Part shown: positions 32,462-43,094 of the stretch, piece after piece | Numbering within the stretch: position 1 is the stretch's first letter | Layout of the letters: each line of letters begins with the position of its first letter | NCBI GenBank assembly: GCA_963575745.1 | Contig: CAUYUJ010019937.1 | Coordinates: 45,001 to 109,000 of the forward strand | Source of the DNA: Prorocentrum cordatum | Lineage: Eukaryota > Sar > Dinophyceae > Prorocentrales > Prorocentraceae | Length of the DNA stretch: 64,000 nt | Direction: 5' to 3' | The notes under the pieces: model-generated | Seen by the model: the letters and a program-made list of their open reading frames with translations, nothing else | What the model was told of the DNA's origin: nothing | Databases searched by the model: none | Position numbers and translations under genes: made by a program

Positions 32462-33174
32462 GCTGCCCCAGGGCCTCGTGATCCGCCGCCGGCTGCTGCC
32501 AAGCCTGCTGCGCCTGCGTGTCGGCCAGGCCCGTCCGGCCCACCAGCGGCCCAACCGCCCGCCCGCGCGCGACCCCGCGAAGCTGCCGGGGGCCAGGCCC
32601 CAGCCGGCCGCCGCCTGCAGGCGGGCCGGGGGCCGTGGCCCGTGGCTCCTGCCGGCGCGAGCCGGGCGGGGCCGGCCGCCCGAGGGCCAGTGCTCCGCCC
32701 GCCGCCGCTGCCGCCGCGGGCCCCCTCCGGCGGCTGCAGGGCCGCGCCGTGCGCGGCGCCCCTCGAGCCGCTCCTGGAGCGCCCGGGCGGGGGCCTCCGG
32801 AGCCGCCGCCGGGCGGCCCTCGCCCGCGGCGCCCGCGGCAGGAGCGCCTCTCCGCCGGGGCCCCCTGCGGCCGCCTCGTCGCTGGCGCGTGCGCGCGCGC
32901 CGCTCGCGCGGGCCAGGCCCGCGCCCAGCACGGGCGCCTTCGCCGCCCACTCCTGGAGGGACGCCTGCGCCAAAGGAGGCTCCCCCGTGGCGGCCGCCTC
33001 GGCCCGCGTCTCACGCTGCTCCTCCGTCAGGCGCTCGTGCTCCTGCTGGACGAGGCGGTCGTAGAGCGTGCCTTCATGGGGCGCTGCGGGGTTCCGCTCC
33101 GCTTGCGCCTGGGCCGCAGCGCGCAGGCTCGACCGGAGGGCGTGCTGCAAGTTCATCCAGTTCTTTGCCGCCAC
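31240..33174 (-). pseudogene. Minus-strand retrotransposon ORF2 C-terminal region
   Basis: Read on the minus strand: an N-terminal helical part (LYDRLVQQEHERLTEEQRE, LQEWAAKAPVLGAGLARASG), then near 32370-32280 a zinc-knuckle-like motif CCELFDQHGDHAPQCERG with HKLRHQNIADEYRDI. Next, in another frame, KAWLDVWCQGVPE...SRLDVIKW (about 32200-32130). After a further shift come WHEAAAARRAYWRDRLLGNC and KLDAALMRGLAAQLLAARCG (about 31960-31820). This order is typical of the C-terminal part of dinoflagellate non-LTR ORF2 proteins. At least two frameshifts. It ends in a Gln-rich tail caused by a (CTG)n tract (31453-31523); a second CTG run interrupts it at about 32427-32462. It is a relative of the 3.9-5.0-kb fragment but not a close copy. 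Confidence 0.6.
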
Positions 33175-33179
33175 TGCTG

Positions 33180-34103
33180 GAGGTGCCAGCGCCCTCTGCG
33201 TCTTCGTGTCCGTGGCCAGGCGTGGCGAGAGCTGGGGAGGACCCCGGCAGAGGACGCGGAGACGGATCCGAGCAAATTGTGCCAGATCAGCTATGGAGGG
33301 TGGGCAGAGACGGGGAGGAAGGCCAGGCCAGGGCAGCAGGGGTCGACCTGAACGGTGTTTTGGCGATCTCGTGGGCCGTTTTCGTTTCGATCCCGTTTTG
33401 CAGCGAAGGCGGCCTGAAGACCATGACGAGGGAAAACGAAAGCAACACTAAAACGAAGATGCTGTTCAGGACGATCCCTGCATGGCAGGGCGAGTTGAGA
33501 CAACGGCATCTCCTAATCCGCCCTCGGACCCCAGCTGCGGACCAGACGCACCGCCTCCGAGCGGCCGCTCTGGCCGAGGCAACGGTGGGGGCCCCGCGAG
33601 GCCCGCTGCTGTTGCCACAGCTGGCCCTCCTCTGACAAGCCTGGCCCGACGCAGCTCCCAGCTGGACTGGAGGGAGGAAACCGAGCATTTTCTTTGGGTG
33701 GAGGGGAAATGGTGAAATCTGAAATGCCGTTTCGATGGATGTTCGAGGCTTGAATCTGCAAGAGGTGAATCACAAGACGGACTGGTTTTCGAGGTGCAAA
33801 AGCTCATGGATTTCACCCTGAGACCTCCACCCTAAGAAAATCATCAGGGAGAAGAGTGCAGGATGGACTGTCTGGTTCCAGCCAGGCCCGGAAGTCGTGG
33901 AGGATGGGGAGGCAGGGGAGGAGGAGGAAGGCCGGAGGGGAAGAGAGGCCCGGGGGATGCGAAGGCTCCAGAGGTGGAGGAGAGCCTTCTCTCGCTCTGT
34001 TCCGACCCCGGGTCCCAGTGGCGTCCTTGAGGCGCCCGCTCACGAGCTGGAGCCGGCTCCTCTGCTGCCGTCCCGATCTCCCGAGGAAGGGTCATGGCGC
34101 CAG
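33180..34103 (+). other. No supported gene
   Basis: Mixed GC-rich DNA. Frames on both strands are open by composition only. Confidence 0.4.
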
Positions 34104-34312
34104 CATCGCAGAGCGGACTTCGTTCGGAAAACGATAGGACGGGCCTGGAGTGCCCTGGAGAATTTCGTTCTGGATTTCGAGGTGAATTTCATGCGTTTTT
34201 TTGGGCCAAGAACGAAGACGAACCAAAAATCCACGCGAAATCCGCTTCGCTTTTCACTCGGCGTTTCGGAGTTCTGCATTGGCCGAAATCCATGCAAAAG
34301 TCCGCTGCATCA
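34104..34312. repeat. Imperfect inverted-repeat segment
   Basis: Starts GCAGAGCGGACTTCGTTCGG and ends CATGCAAAAGTCCGCTGC, an imperfect inverse. AGAGCGGACTTCG also occurs at 970. Possibly a degraded MITE. Confidence 0.4.
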
Positions 34313-34519
34313 CGTCTGCAAGGTCGGTGCAGTGAGAAGGGGACTGGAGCGGGCAGGAGGAGGTGGTGGTGGAGGAGGAGGAGGATGAGGAGGAGGAGCC
34401 TGCTCTGGGTGGGGTCGCAGGAGTGACGCGCAGGGCCCCCTCCCAGCCCAGCCCAGCACCCCCAGCCTTGCCGCACACCAGGGCCCTCGGCGGGCCCAGA
34501 GGGGAGCGACACTTGACCT

Positions 34520-34661
34520 TCGGGAGGGACCAAGAACACACAGGCACAATTCATCGTCGGTTCTCCAGAAATCATGGGAAAATATGGGGAGCGGGGTGGA
34601 AGACAAACACCCCGAAAATCAATGAACATATTTGGAAATTTGTATATCCCAGGGCCCCTTC
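34520..34661. mobile_element. MITE family C, copy 1 (diverged)
   Basis: Shares AACACACAGGCACAATTCAT, CATGGGAAAATATGGGGAGC and the end GGGCCCCTTC with the copies at 40813 and 46737. Flanks GACCT / AACCT are a near-match 5-bp duplication. Confidence 0.75.
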
Positions 34662-34899
34662 AACCTGATCGGGATGGGAGGGAGATGGGGGGTGCCAGCC
34701 CATCCCAGCCCAACCCAGCCCAGGAGGGGGCGCAGGGCGGGTGAAAAACCAGTCTGTCTGCCTGCGGCCGGTGTGGGAGACCCGCATGCAGCGTCCGCTC
34801 CGGCTCGAGGGCTCCCGGTGCGGCCCTCCGGCGCTTGTCGTGCGCATCTGCAAGTATCGAACATCTTCGTCTTCACTCTTACATCCAAGCCCGTCCAAA

Positions 34900-35394
34900 A
34901 TGTATCGTTTCAGATACCTTGCGACGGCAATTTCCATGATCGTCGATGTCCAAGCTCTTGTATTGGACGCGACGGCAGACGGGCGCAAAACAGGCGGCGA
35001 CAATGAATTGTTGGAGGACTGGTTGAAGGGACTCATCACTGATGGTGACGTTGAGTGCAGCGTGCAGAATAACTGTATTGTCGGCTCTGGCCTAGGCACT
35101 TGCAATGTGATTCTGGATCTGCCCATAGCGATTCCATTAGGCAGCACCGATTCAGGGTATGCTTGCGATTTCGCTTTTAAGAACAAGACCATGGAGCATC
35201 TCCACAAAGCAGCCAGGTACACCATGCCAGCATCTGACATCACTATTGCTGGGCATTCGCATGCGTCGCATTGGAATCTCTGCTGGTCGGCAGGCGCCTT
35301 AGGCAACGACCGCCGTAGTCTGGCGTCAGCGAAGGTGGATGACTACTGTTATTCGGGAGGCTTGCGCCATGCCGCCTACCCCGAAAGAGGCTGA
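34900..35394 (+). CDS. Small secreted protein, unknown function, 164 aa
   Basis: Single-exon frame from ATG 34900 to TGA 35392-35394. Residues 1-24 form a signal peptide (basic MYRFR start, hydrophobic core, small residues before LDATADG). The mature part is Cys-containing and has balanced composition (DWLKGLITDGDVECSVQNNC, LGTCNVILDLPIAIPLG, YACDFAFKNKTMEHLHKAAR, DITIAGHSHASHWNLCW). The local AT content is higher than in the neighbouring GC-rich DNA. The ATG was chosen because the signal peptide starts there; the frame is open further upstream but that part looks non-coding. A family-C MITE lies ~240 bp upstream. No family recognised. Confidence 0.6.
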   Translation: MYRFRYLATAISMIVDVQALVLDATADGRKTGGDNELLEDWLKGLITDGDVECSVQNNCIVGSGLGTCNVILDLPIAIPLGSTDSGYACDFAFKNKTMEHLHKAARYTMPASDITIAGHSHASHWNLCWSAGALGNDRRSLASAKVDDYCYSGGLRHAAYPERG

Positions 35395-35399
35395 GATCC

Positions 35400-35935
35400 A
35401 CGGGGGAGGCCTGTGGGGCCTCTTGGGGCCCTCTTGCGGGCCTCTTCCTGGGCCTCTCAGGGGGCCTCTCCGGGCCTCTTGGGAACTTCCTGGGCGCCTG
35501 CTGGCGGTCTTGGGGGTCCTCTTGGGGCGAAGGGCTCAGAAGACCAGTTCGAGTTACCTCTCCTGGGCACCTCTTCGGGCCCCGTTGGGACTCTCTTGGG
35601 CCATCTTGGGCGCCTCGTGGGCCGTCTTGGGACCCACTTCGGCCGTCTTGGGGCCCTCTTGGGCGCTTCTTGGCTCGTGTTGGAGCGATATTCGGGGCAT
35701 CTTGAGCCGTCTTGGACGCTGTTGAGGATTCGGCTTCTCGGGGCCCCTTCGGGGGTCGTCTTAGAGCCCTCTTGGGGCAGCTTTGAGGCCTCTTGGGCAG
35801 TCTCGAGGCCACCTTGGTTGTCTTAGAGGATTCCTCGGTGTGTTGGAGCCCCGCTCGAGCGAGCTTAGATGGCATCTTGGTCATCCTGGAGGCCAAGGTC
35901 TCCAGATCTGGAGGCTGTGGAGGCCCCTGGGATGC
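35400..35935 (+). repeat. Degenerate TCTTGGGG/CC repeat, copy 4
   Basis: The best-developed copy, with dozens of TCTTGGGCGCC/TCTTGGGGC phrases directly downstream of the preceding stop codon. Confidence 0.65.
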
Positions 35936-36002
35936 GTTCAGGAGCTCTGGCCCCCCCCCCACCAGCCTCCTCCCTCTAATCGGATCTCAAATACCAGGGG
36001 AG

Positions 36003-36122
36003 GGAGAAAGGGGGAGGAGGAGGAGGAGGAGGAGGAGGAGGGGGAGGAGGAGGAGGAGGAGGAGGAGGAGGAGGAGGAGGAGGAGGAGGAGGACGAGGAC
36101 GAGGACGAGGACGAGGAGGAGG
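36003..36122 (+). repeat. (GGA)n microsatellite
   Basis: GGA run ending in GACGAG units, just before an exon border. Confidence 0.95.
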
Positions 36123-36143
36123 CACACGCCTTTGCACCCCCAG

Positions 36144-38882
36144 CGAGCGGGGCACGGCGGACTACGTCAACGGCGTCTGCTTCCTGTGGGCTTCTCCATG
36201 CTCTGGCGGGTGCTCCCAGCTGAATCCGCTTCCCTCGTATTCGTCGTTCTGCCCTGGCTTGCGTCACGCCACTTTGTCGGAGTGGTCGGATGCTCTGCCT
36301 ACTCTGAATGCCAACAAGAAGGCGTTCCATAAGAGGTGCGCCTCTGGGCAGTTGGATCCACGCTGGAGTCATTGCGATGAGGACAATGCCTTGGTGCGAC
36401 TGCAGGATGAAGGTCGGTGGCGAGCCCTGGGGGGAAGTGAGAAAGGGCAGGCCTCCTCCGAAGGATCGGAAGCCCCCTGGCCTTCCGAGACGTTCTCCCA
36501 GCTCTCCCCGAAGACGCAGAGAAGTTCTCAGAAGGCTGGAGGGCTTCTGAGAAGCCCCGCCGCCTCCTCCTCCTCCTCCTCCTCCTCCTCCTCCTCCTCC
36601 TCCTCCTCCTCCTCCTCCTCCTCCTCCTCCTCCTCCTCCTCCTCCTCCTCCTCCTCCTCTCTCACTCCCCCCCTCGCACGCCGCCGAGAAGGCTACAGCG
36701 ATCTGGTCCTTGTGTGCGACGCCCCGGCGCCCCCCGGCGCGACGCCCGGACGGGAGCAGCTGCTGACGACCCACAGCGCACCAACAGCGACTCCCGCCGC
36801 GGTGCAGACGAGCGTGCCGCTGGACAGCCACAACATTCGGGCCGGGCGAAAGGGGGGGATTGGGAAAGGGGGGGTTACGAAATCTGCTGCGTGCAGCTGG
36901 TTTCGGCCCCACCGAGGGGCCCATATTCCTCGATGCATGGCCGCCTCCGGCGCCGGGAGGCGCCGGGAAAATCCCCCCCTTTGCTGTCCCCCCCTTTCGC
37001 CCGACCCGAAACATGACCAACACAACCACGCAGCGAAGGGTCTACTGCGGTGATGGATATGAGGACACGTGTGGCCTGTACCCAAAGTATTGGCTTTGCG
37101 GCTTCACCTGCGCCAGAGGGGCGCCCTGGACAAATGGGGTTTGCGGTTGCTGTTGCCAGCCTGTCCAGCCGACGCCCAACCCGACGCCGAACCCAACGCC
37201 GAACCCGACACCTAACCCGACGCCGTTTCCGACGCCGAACCCAACGCCGAATCCGACGCCATACCCGACGCCGTACCCGACGCCGTACCCGACGCCCGAC
37301 CCGACGCCGAACCCAACGCCGAACCCGACACCCAACCCAACGCCGTACCCGACGCCGTTTCCGACGCCGAACCCAACGCCGAATCCGACGCCATACCCGA
37401 CGCCGTACCCGACGCCGTACCCGACGCCCTACCCGACGGCGTACCCGACGGCCTTCCCAACGGCGTACCCGACTGCGTACCCGACGCCCTACCCGACGGC
37501 GTACCCGACGCCCTTCCCCACGCCCAGCCCGACGCCAAGTCCAACATATCCTCTAGGTTGGCCGACGCCACATCCGACGTTTCCTCTTCCAGCGCCCATG
37601 GCGGCCGGGGCGGCCGGGGCGGCCGCAATGGATCCCGGACCCGTTGCTGCCACTGGTGATCCACATTTGCAAAACATTCATGGTGAGCGGTTCGATCTTC
37701 TGAGACCTGGTAAGCACATCCTGATCAATATTCCACGCGGAGATGTCGAGAGTGCGCTGCTTCGTGTGGAGGCTGATGCGCGCCGACTGGGTGGACATTG
37801 CGCAGACATGTATCCACTTGCGCTGCCGCGCGGATCCGCCTTGTCTTGGGATGCCACTGGGGTGCTCAGCATCGCCGCATGGTTGCAGCGTTACGTGCGT
37901 ATACGCGTGGTATCTGATAGAGGTATGGTACGGTACTCATGCGGCTTTGGTAGGGCAGCGCTTCGCACTCCGGCAGGCGATCACCTCACCATGCGGCTGC
38001 CCCAGTCAGCAAGTGCTTCCGAGATCCTGGCTCAGTGCTCGCTGCGCCGCCCTGATCGCGCCAGCTGCGCACCCCTCACCCAGCTGCCACTGCCGGACTT
38101 GAGCAGGCCGATGCCGCTGGGCACCCATTGGAAGGGACCTCTCGAGCTCTCGTCAGGCCTGCGCAGTGTCCATAAGAGCAAGAACGCAGCTGAGCACAGG
38201 AGGGCGTGCGGGCAGCTACGGTCGGGCCGGGCGAAAGGGGGGGATTGGGAAAGGGGGGGTCACGAAATTTGCTGCATGCAGCTGGTTTCGGCCTCACCGA
38301 GGGGCCGTTCCTCGATACATAGCTGCTTCCGGCGCCGGGAGGCGCCGGGAAAATCAGCTACGTGAGCTGATTCTCAAACCCCCCCTTTGCTATCCCCCCC
38401 TTTCGCCCGACCAGATACGGGGCTCGGACATGCAGAAGCAAGTTGCGGACGACGCTGCAAGGCCCCAGGAGAGCAGAGCATCGCCCGCGCGAGCACTGCG
38501 CTGCGCCGCGCGGCGCTCCTGCATGGCAGCCTCTGCCTCGGTGATGGCCGCGCGTGCCGCCCCCGCCGGCAGGCGTCTCCCTGCCCTCGCAGGGCTCCCG
38601 CGGTGCCGGCGGGGCCCCTGCTCTCGCAGGGGTCCCGTCGGCCCTGCGGCCACTCGCCCCGCGCGATCGGGCGGAGCTGCTCCTTCTCCGCGCTGGAGCG
38701 CCTCCGCCCGGCACGGCACCCGTGGTGCAGCAGCCGTCGGGTTGTGCGGCCCAGCCGCGCTCGCCCGCGACGGATCCAGGACGCGACCTGCTCGCGCAGC
38801 TCGTGGACGCCGCTCCCTCCGGCAGTGCGCGGCCTCGGGCGCCAGCGCGCACTCGAAGGGGCGGCTGTGGCTGTGGTCCTGA
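36144..38882 (+). CDS. Paralogue of the 10-kb gene, interrupted by two MITEs
   Basis: Exon 36144-36412 (Cys-rich, [20 protein letters not shown]; ends GAA-G before GTCGG). Intron 36413-36691 contains a CCT tract. An exon from 36692 joins in phase 1 ([12 protein letters not shown]). A MITE follows at 36837-37009; if it and one copy of its AACAT duplication are removed, the frame runs straight into [20 protein letters not shown]. Then come a Cys-rich module ([17 protein letters not shown]), PT repeats (37166-37548), the VWD-like [14 protein letters not shown] and [20 protein letters not shown]. The lectin-like module of the 10-kb gene is missing here. A second MITE (38222-38415) interrupts the C-terminal part; its removal again keeps one frame, to a stop at 38880-38882. 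Unexcised, translation stops at 38363-38365. The true upstream start was not found. Confidence 0.65.
36564..36660 (+). repeat. (CCT)n tract inside an intron
   Basis: Pure CTC run within the inferred intron 36413-36691. Confidence 0.9.
36837..37009. mobile_element. MITE family A, copy 1, target duplication AACAT
   Basis: 173 bp. Ends TCGGGCCGGGCGAAAGGGGG and, reverse-complemented, TCGGGTCGGGCGAAAGGGGG (1 mismatch over the 5'-most ~22 bp). Flanked by AACAT at 36832-36836 and 37010-37014. The interior has strong hairpins (GGCCCC...GGGGCC, GGCGCCGGGAGGCGCC). Confidence 0.9.
37166..37548 (+). repeat. Coding PT-repeat, 12-bp units
   Basis: CCGACGCCGAAC/CCGTAC units encoding PTPN/PTPY. A longer internal duplication ([20 protein letters not shown]) occurs twice. 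Confidence 0.9.
38222..38415. mobile_element. MITE family A, copy 2, target duplication TACGG
   Basis: 194 bp. Closely similar to copy 1 but with a ~21-bp insertion that makes a small hairpin (TCAGCT-ACGTG-AGCTGA). Flanked by TACGG at 38217-38221 and 38416-38420. Confidence 0.9.
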
Positions 38883-38884
38883 TT

Positions 38885-39057
38885 TCAGCGAGCGCGTTCC
38901 ACTACTCGCAAAGTGCCTTCTCGCGAACGTCCGACACAAATCCCGTCCTCCTCGGTGGCATTCGTCCTCCTCGGTGGAATTTACCGTAGATCACCCACGG
39001 CGGATCCAGGCCGTTTGCGAGTAGTTACTTTGCGAGTAGTGGAGCGCGCTCGTCTGA
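38885..39057. mobile_element. MITE-like family E, copy 2
   Basis: Terminal inverted repeats: TCAGCGAGCGCGTTCCACTA on the left; reverse-complemented right end TCAGACGAGCGCGCTCCACT, continuing into CTACTCGCAAAGT on both. Inside, GTCCTCCTCGGTGG occurs twice. No clear target duplication. Related to 8812-8968. Confidence 0.75.
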
Positions 39058-39149
39058 GGTTGAGCGCCTCCTCTGGCCTGGCTGCGGGCACCGCTGTGGC
39101 AGGGGGTGGCCTTCTCGCGCCAGGTGGCCCCCGTTGCGGCGGGGCGCGT

Positions 39150-39320
39150 TGGGGTACACCTTGTTATTTTCTACTTCTTCGAAGGTTCTTTGATTTTTAG
39201 GGGGCCAAGATCCTTTCATTTCTAGTTGTTCTATCCTGGGCCTCTTCCTGGCCACTAGGGGGCCAGGAACAATTAGAAACGAGCACAAGTAGAAATGAGC
39301 ACGATTAGAAGTGAACGACG
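39150..39320. repeat. Inverted-repeat segment, CATTTCTAGTTGTTC type
   Basis: TTTCTAGTTGTTC (39220) is mirrored by GAACAATTAGAAA (39268), and TAGGGGGCCA occurs at 39198 and 39256. Short hairpin-forming unit; no gene. Confidence 0.5.
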
Positions 39321-40187
39321 TGCAGTTGTGAGCTCATTCCAAGGGGACCGCATCCATGTCCACCTGTTCGCCCACGCCCGCGGGACCTCGAGAAACCCTC
39401 TTAGCTCTCTGAGAGCCGAAAGGGCTTCAGATTTGAAGCCCGCAGCGCAGGGCAGCTTGCCCGCGCTGGGCAGGCATCCCCGGAGCGAGTTGCTTGACCT
39501 CGCAGCTTGTCCCGAGAGCGCTTTCCTACTCGTTCCTACGATGCTCCCAGGAAGCCTCCTCGCGGCTCCCTCGAAGCTCTTTGGGAGCTCCTGCGAAGCT
39601 CCTTCCTCGAGCTAGCGAGCTCCCCAGACAGCCTTTCGAGCGCTCCTGCAGGCGCCCCCACGAGGCTTTCATGCGCTTTGGACTGGCCCGCCATCCGGCC
39701 TGCCGAGGCCGACGAGCCCCGCGCTGACCCTGTGCACAGAGCCAGCTCCGCGCCCCGGCGCGCGCCTCTTCGGGCGCGAGGCCCCAGCTTTGGCCAGCTC
39801 CTCCGCGTGGCTGCTGGCCCGCCGCTCTCCATGGACGGGGCGCCCCGCGTCCGCTCCAGCAGGAGGAGGAGGGAGGAGGAGGAGAGGAGGAGGAGGGAGG
39901 AGGAGGAGGAGGAGGAGGAGGAGGAGGAGGAGGAGGAGGAGGAGGAGGAGGAGGAGGAGGAGGAGGCGGAGCAGCCGTGGTGTGCCCGAGGGCCTCCCGC
40001 GCCACCGCGTGGGGCCACGGGGCGCCTGCCCGCGGCGGCCCGCGGCGGCCCTCCCCGGCGCAGCACTCGCAGCGTGCCGGCGCGGCCCAGGCGGAGCTCC
40101 GCGGGCCCGATGGCTGCGAGGAGTCCGGGTCGCCCACAGCTGTGGAAGTCGATGGATGGAGAGGAGGCATGCTGCCAAGTCAGTTCC
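39321..40187 (+). other. GC-rich DNA with (GGA)n, no supported gene
   Basis: GGA/GGAG tract at 39862-39968. Several GC-driven open frames; nothing recognised. Confidence 0.5.
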
Positions 40188-40366
40188 TCACCACCCACCA
40201 AACCACCCCAACCCAACCCGAAGGCCCAAATTTATCCTCGATTTCCAGTGGGGGGGGGGGTCGGGGAACGTTGAAAAAACACGTGGTATCCGTACCCCCC
40301 CCCAACCCGAAATTCGGGTCAAATTCGGGTCTTCGGGTTGGGTTGGGGTGGTCTGGTAGGTAGTCA
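40188..40366. mobile_element. MITE-like family D
   Basis: Long inverted repeats: ACCACCCCAACCCAACCCGA (40205) with its inverse TCGGGTTGGGTTGGGGTGGT (40333), about 35 of 39 positions matching; outer ends TCACCACCCACC / GGTAGGTAGTCA. Flanks GTTCC and TTTCC are a near-match 5-bp duplication. Confidence 0.75.
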
Positions 40367-40812
40367 TTTCCAGATGTCTAAAAGATGTTTCTCGCACGCG
40401 GTGCCCCCCTAAGAGGGCCTGCCTGCTGGGCGCCCGCGCCTTTGCACGGCTGGCGCGCAGTACGGCGCGCACTGCGCTGGCATTCGAGGAGCAAAAAAAA
40501 TAGGTCCAAAAGACGTTTCAAACATGGTCTAAACAGGTAAAACAAATGTCTGACACACATTTTTGGAGCATGTTCTGCACATTTCAAACACATCTTTAAC
40601 TCAATGACAGGATGGTTCGAGTGTCCATGGTCATGGCATCCACAAGCCTGCAGGGGGGTGCGGCACTCCCGCTCCGCGCCTCGCGGTCCAGGCTCCGCGC
40701 GGGTGCCCCTCCCCAGGGCGGCGGCGCGAGGGCGCGAAGGCGGCAGCGCTCCGCTGGCCCCGGAGCACCAGGTCGGGCGGCCTGCGCAGGACGTGCAGCA
40801 TGCGGGTAGCAT

Positions 40813-40975
40813 TCAGGAGGGGAAAAAGCACACAGACACAATCAATCGTCGACCCCCAAGAGAATACAGGAAAATATGGGAATTGGGCGGGAAGACGAAA
40901 ACCCAGAAAATGTGGACAAATATGGGGAATCATTTTATTTGTGTGTATTCATTTGTGTGTCCTTGGGCCCCTTGT
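40813..40975. mobile_element. MITE family C, copy 2
   Basis: 163 bp, TCAGGAGGGGAAA...GGGCCCCTTGT, highly similar to 46737-46899. Flanks AGCAT / AGCGT (one mismatch). Interior GGGAAGACGAAAACCCAGAA and TTTGTGTGTATTC. Confidence 0.85.
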
Positions 40976-41445
40976 AGCGTGATCCTCCCGCGTCGGGAGG
41001 CCAAAGGGCTACCGCGAGCGGGGCCGGGCCGTGGGCCGACGCCACCAGGACGCCGAAGTGCTGGAGTCGGAAGGTGTTCCGCCCGGCCCTTTGCAGCACC
41101 CCAGAGTTTCCCGCAAAATCAAGCCATTTTAAATCAAGGTATTTAAGATTTAACATTCTATTTCACATTGAAGTTAATGCCAACAGAAACCGATCTAGTT
41201 AATGTAGAGCATTGGAGAACGAATGGTATTAAGAAAGATAGAGAACAATTGGAACACCGTTTGGATCGCATTCGGTTGGTCCCCTTTGTTCCCGAGCGCG
41301 TATGCCAGATGAGACGTTGAAAGCCGCGCAGGAGCACGGCTGCATCAGTGCAGAGGCATGCCAGCCTGCCAGCTTCGTTCACCCGACAGGGCGATGATGT
41401 TCGTCATGCCACCTCTGCGCTGAAAATCCACTCCGATTGGGAAGT
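40976..41445 (+). other. Intergenic with an AT-rich stretch, no gene seen
   Basis: 41105-41290 is unusually AT-rich for the window (TTAAATCAAGGTATTTAAGA); no inverted repeats or frame found. Confidence 0.4.
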
Positions 41446-41449
41446 AGTG

Positions 41450-41790
41450 GAAGAGGGAAGAGGAGGACGAAGAGGAGGAGGAGGAAGAGGAGGATCAGGA
41501 TGAGAAGGATGAGGAGGAGGAGGAGGAGGAGGACGAGGAGGACGAGGAGGAGTAGGAGAGCAAGAGGAAAGGGGATAGGATGAGGCAGAGGAAGATGATG
41601 ATGACGCTGATGATGCTGATGATGCTGCTGATAATGATGATGCTGATGCTGATGATGATGCTGCTGTTGATGACGATGACGATGGCGATGACGATGATGA
41701 TGCTGATAATGATGCTGATGATGATGACTATGCTGTTGATAATGATGCTGGTGCTGACGATGACGACTATACTGATGTTAGTGATGGCGG

Positions 41791-41847
<57 letters not shown>

Positions 41848-41912
41848 GGCTGCTGCCTCTGATGTTGATGCTGTTTTTGCGGCTGATGCTGCTGCTGCTG
41901 ATGATGAAGACT

Positions 41913-41963
<51 letters not shown>

Positions 41964-42599
41964 ATGATGATGATGATGAAGATGATGAAGATGACGAAGA
42001 GATGATGCTGATGATGATGATGATGAGGATGATGAGGATGATGATGGTGATGAGGATGATGATTATGATGATGATGAGGATGTTGTTGATGATGCTGATT
42101 ATACTGACGACGATGCTGATGATGATGCTGATGATGATGATGGTGGTGATGATGATGATGATGATGATTACGGTGATGATGATTATGATAATGATGCTGA
42201 TGATGATGATAATGATTATGACGCTGCTGCTTATCATTGGCGACGATGCTGGTGGTGGTGCTGAGGATGAGATGAGGATGACGATGCTGCTGCTGATGCT
42301 GATGCTGATGATGCTGATGCTGCTGATGGTGATGGTGCTGACGATGATAATGATGATGATGGTGGTGATCATGACGATAACGATGACTATGACGACGACG
42401 GTGACGACGATGATGATAGTGGTGATGATGACGATGCTGTTGATGATTATGGTGATGATGGTGATGATGATGGCAACGACGATGAGGAGGATAATGATGA
42501 CGACGACGATGACGACGACGATGGGGATGATGCTGATGATTATGCTGCTGATGATGATGATGCGAATGATGCTGCTGCTGATGATGATGACTATGATGT

Positions 42600-42643
<44 letters not shown>

Positions 42644-42840
42644 ATTCTGATTCTGGTTGTGATGGATGATGATGATGGTGCTTATGCGGCTGATGATGCT
42701 GATGATGCTGATGTTGATTCTGATGGTGAAGCTGAGGAGGATTATCATGACTATGATGACGATGATGATGGTGATGATGGTGCTGATAATGGTGATGAAG
42801 CTGATCATGATGATGTCCATGATGATGCTGATGATGATGC

Positions 42841-42872
<32 letters not shown>

Positions 42873-42921
42873 GTGTTGTTGGTGGTGATGATGATACTGA
42901 TGATGTTGGTGGTGCTGCTGC

Positions 42922-42956
<35 letters not shown>

Positions 42957-43085
42957 GTGGTGCTGCTACTGCTGATGACGATAATTGTGATGATGATGAT
43001 GATGATGATGGTGATGAGGAGGAGTATGAGGAGGAGGAGCAGGAGTTGGAGATGGAGGAAGTGGATGGGAACGAGGAGGCGGATA
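41450..43085 (+). repeat. Long (ATG)n/(GAT)n microsatellite region
   Basis: About 1.6 kb. PolyD, polyM and polyH frames are artefacts. Confidence 0.95.
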
Positions 43086-43094
43086 AGTTTGAGC

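Noticed and set aside
35400-35935. LGPSW-rich protein coded in the TCTTGGGG repeat
   Set aside because: Equivalent open frames occur in other phases and on the opposite strand, and the same phrases recur at unrelated loci.
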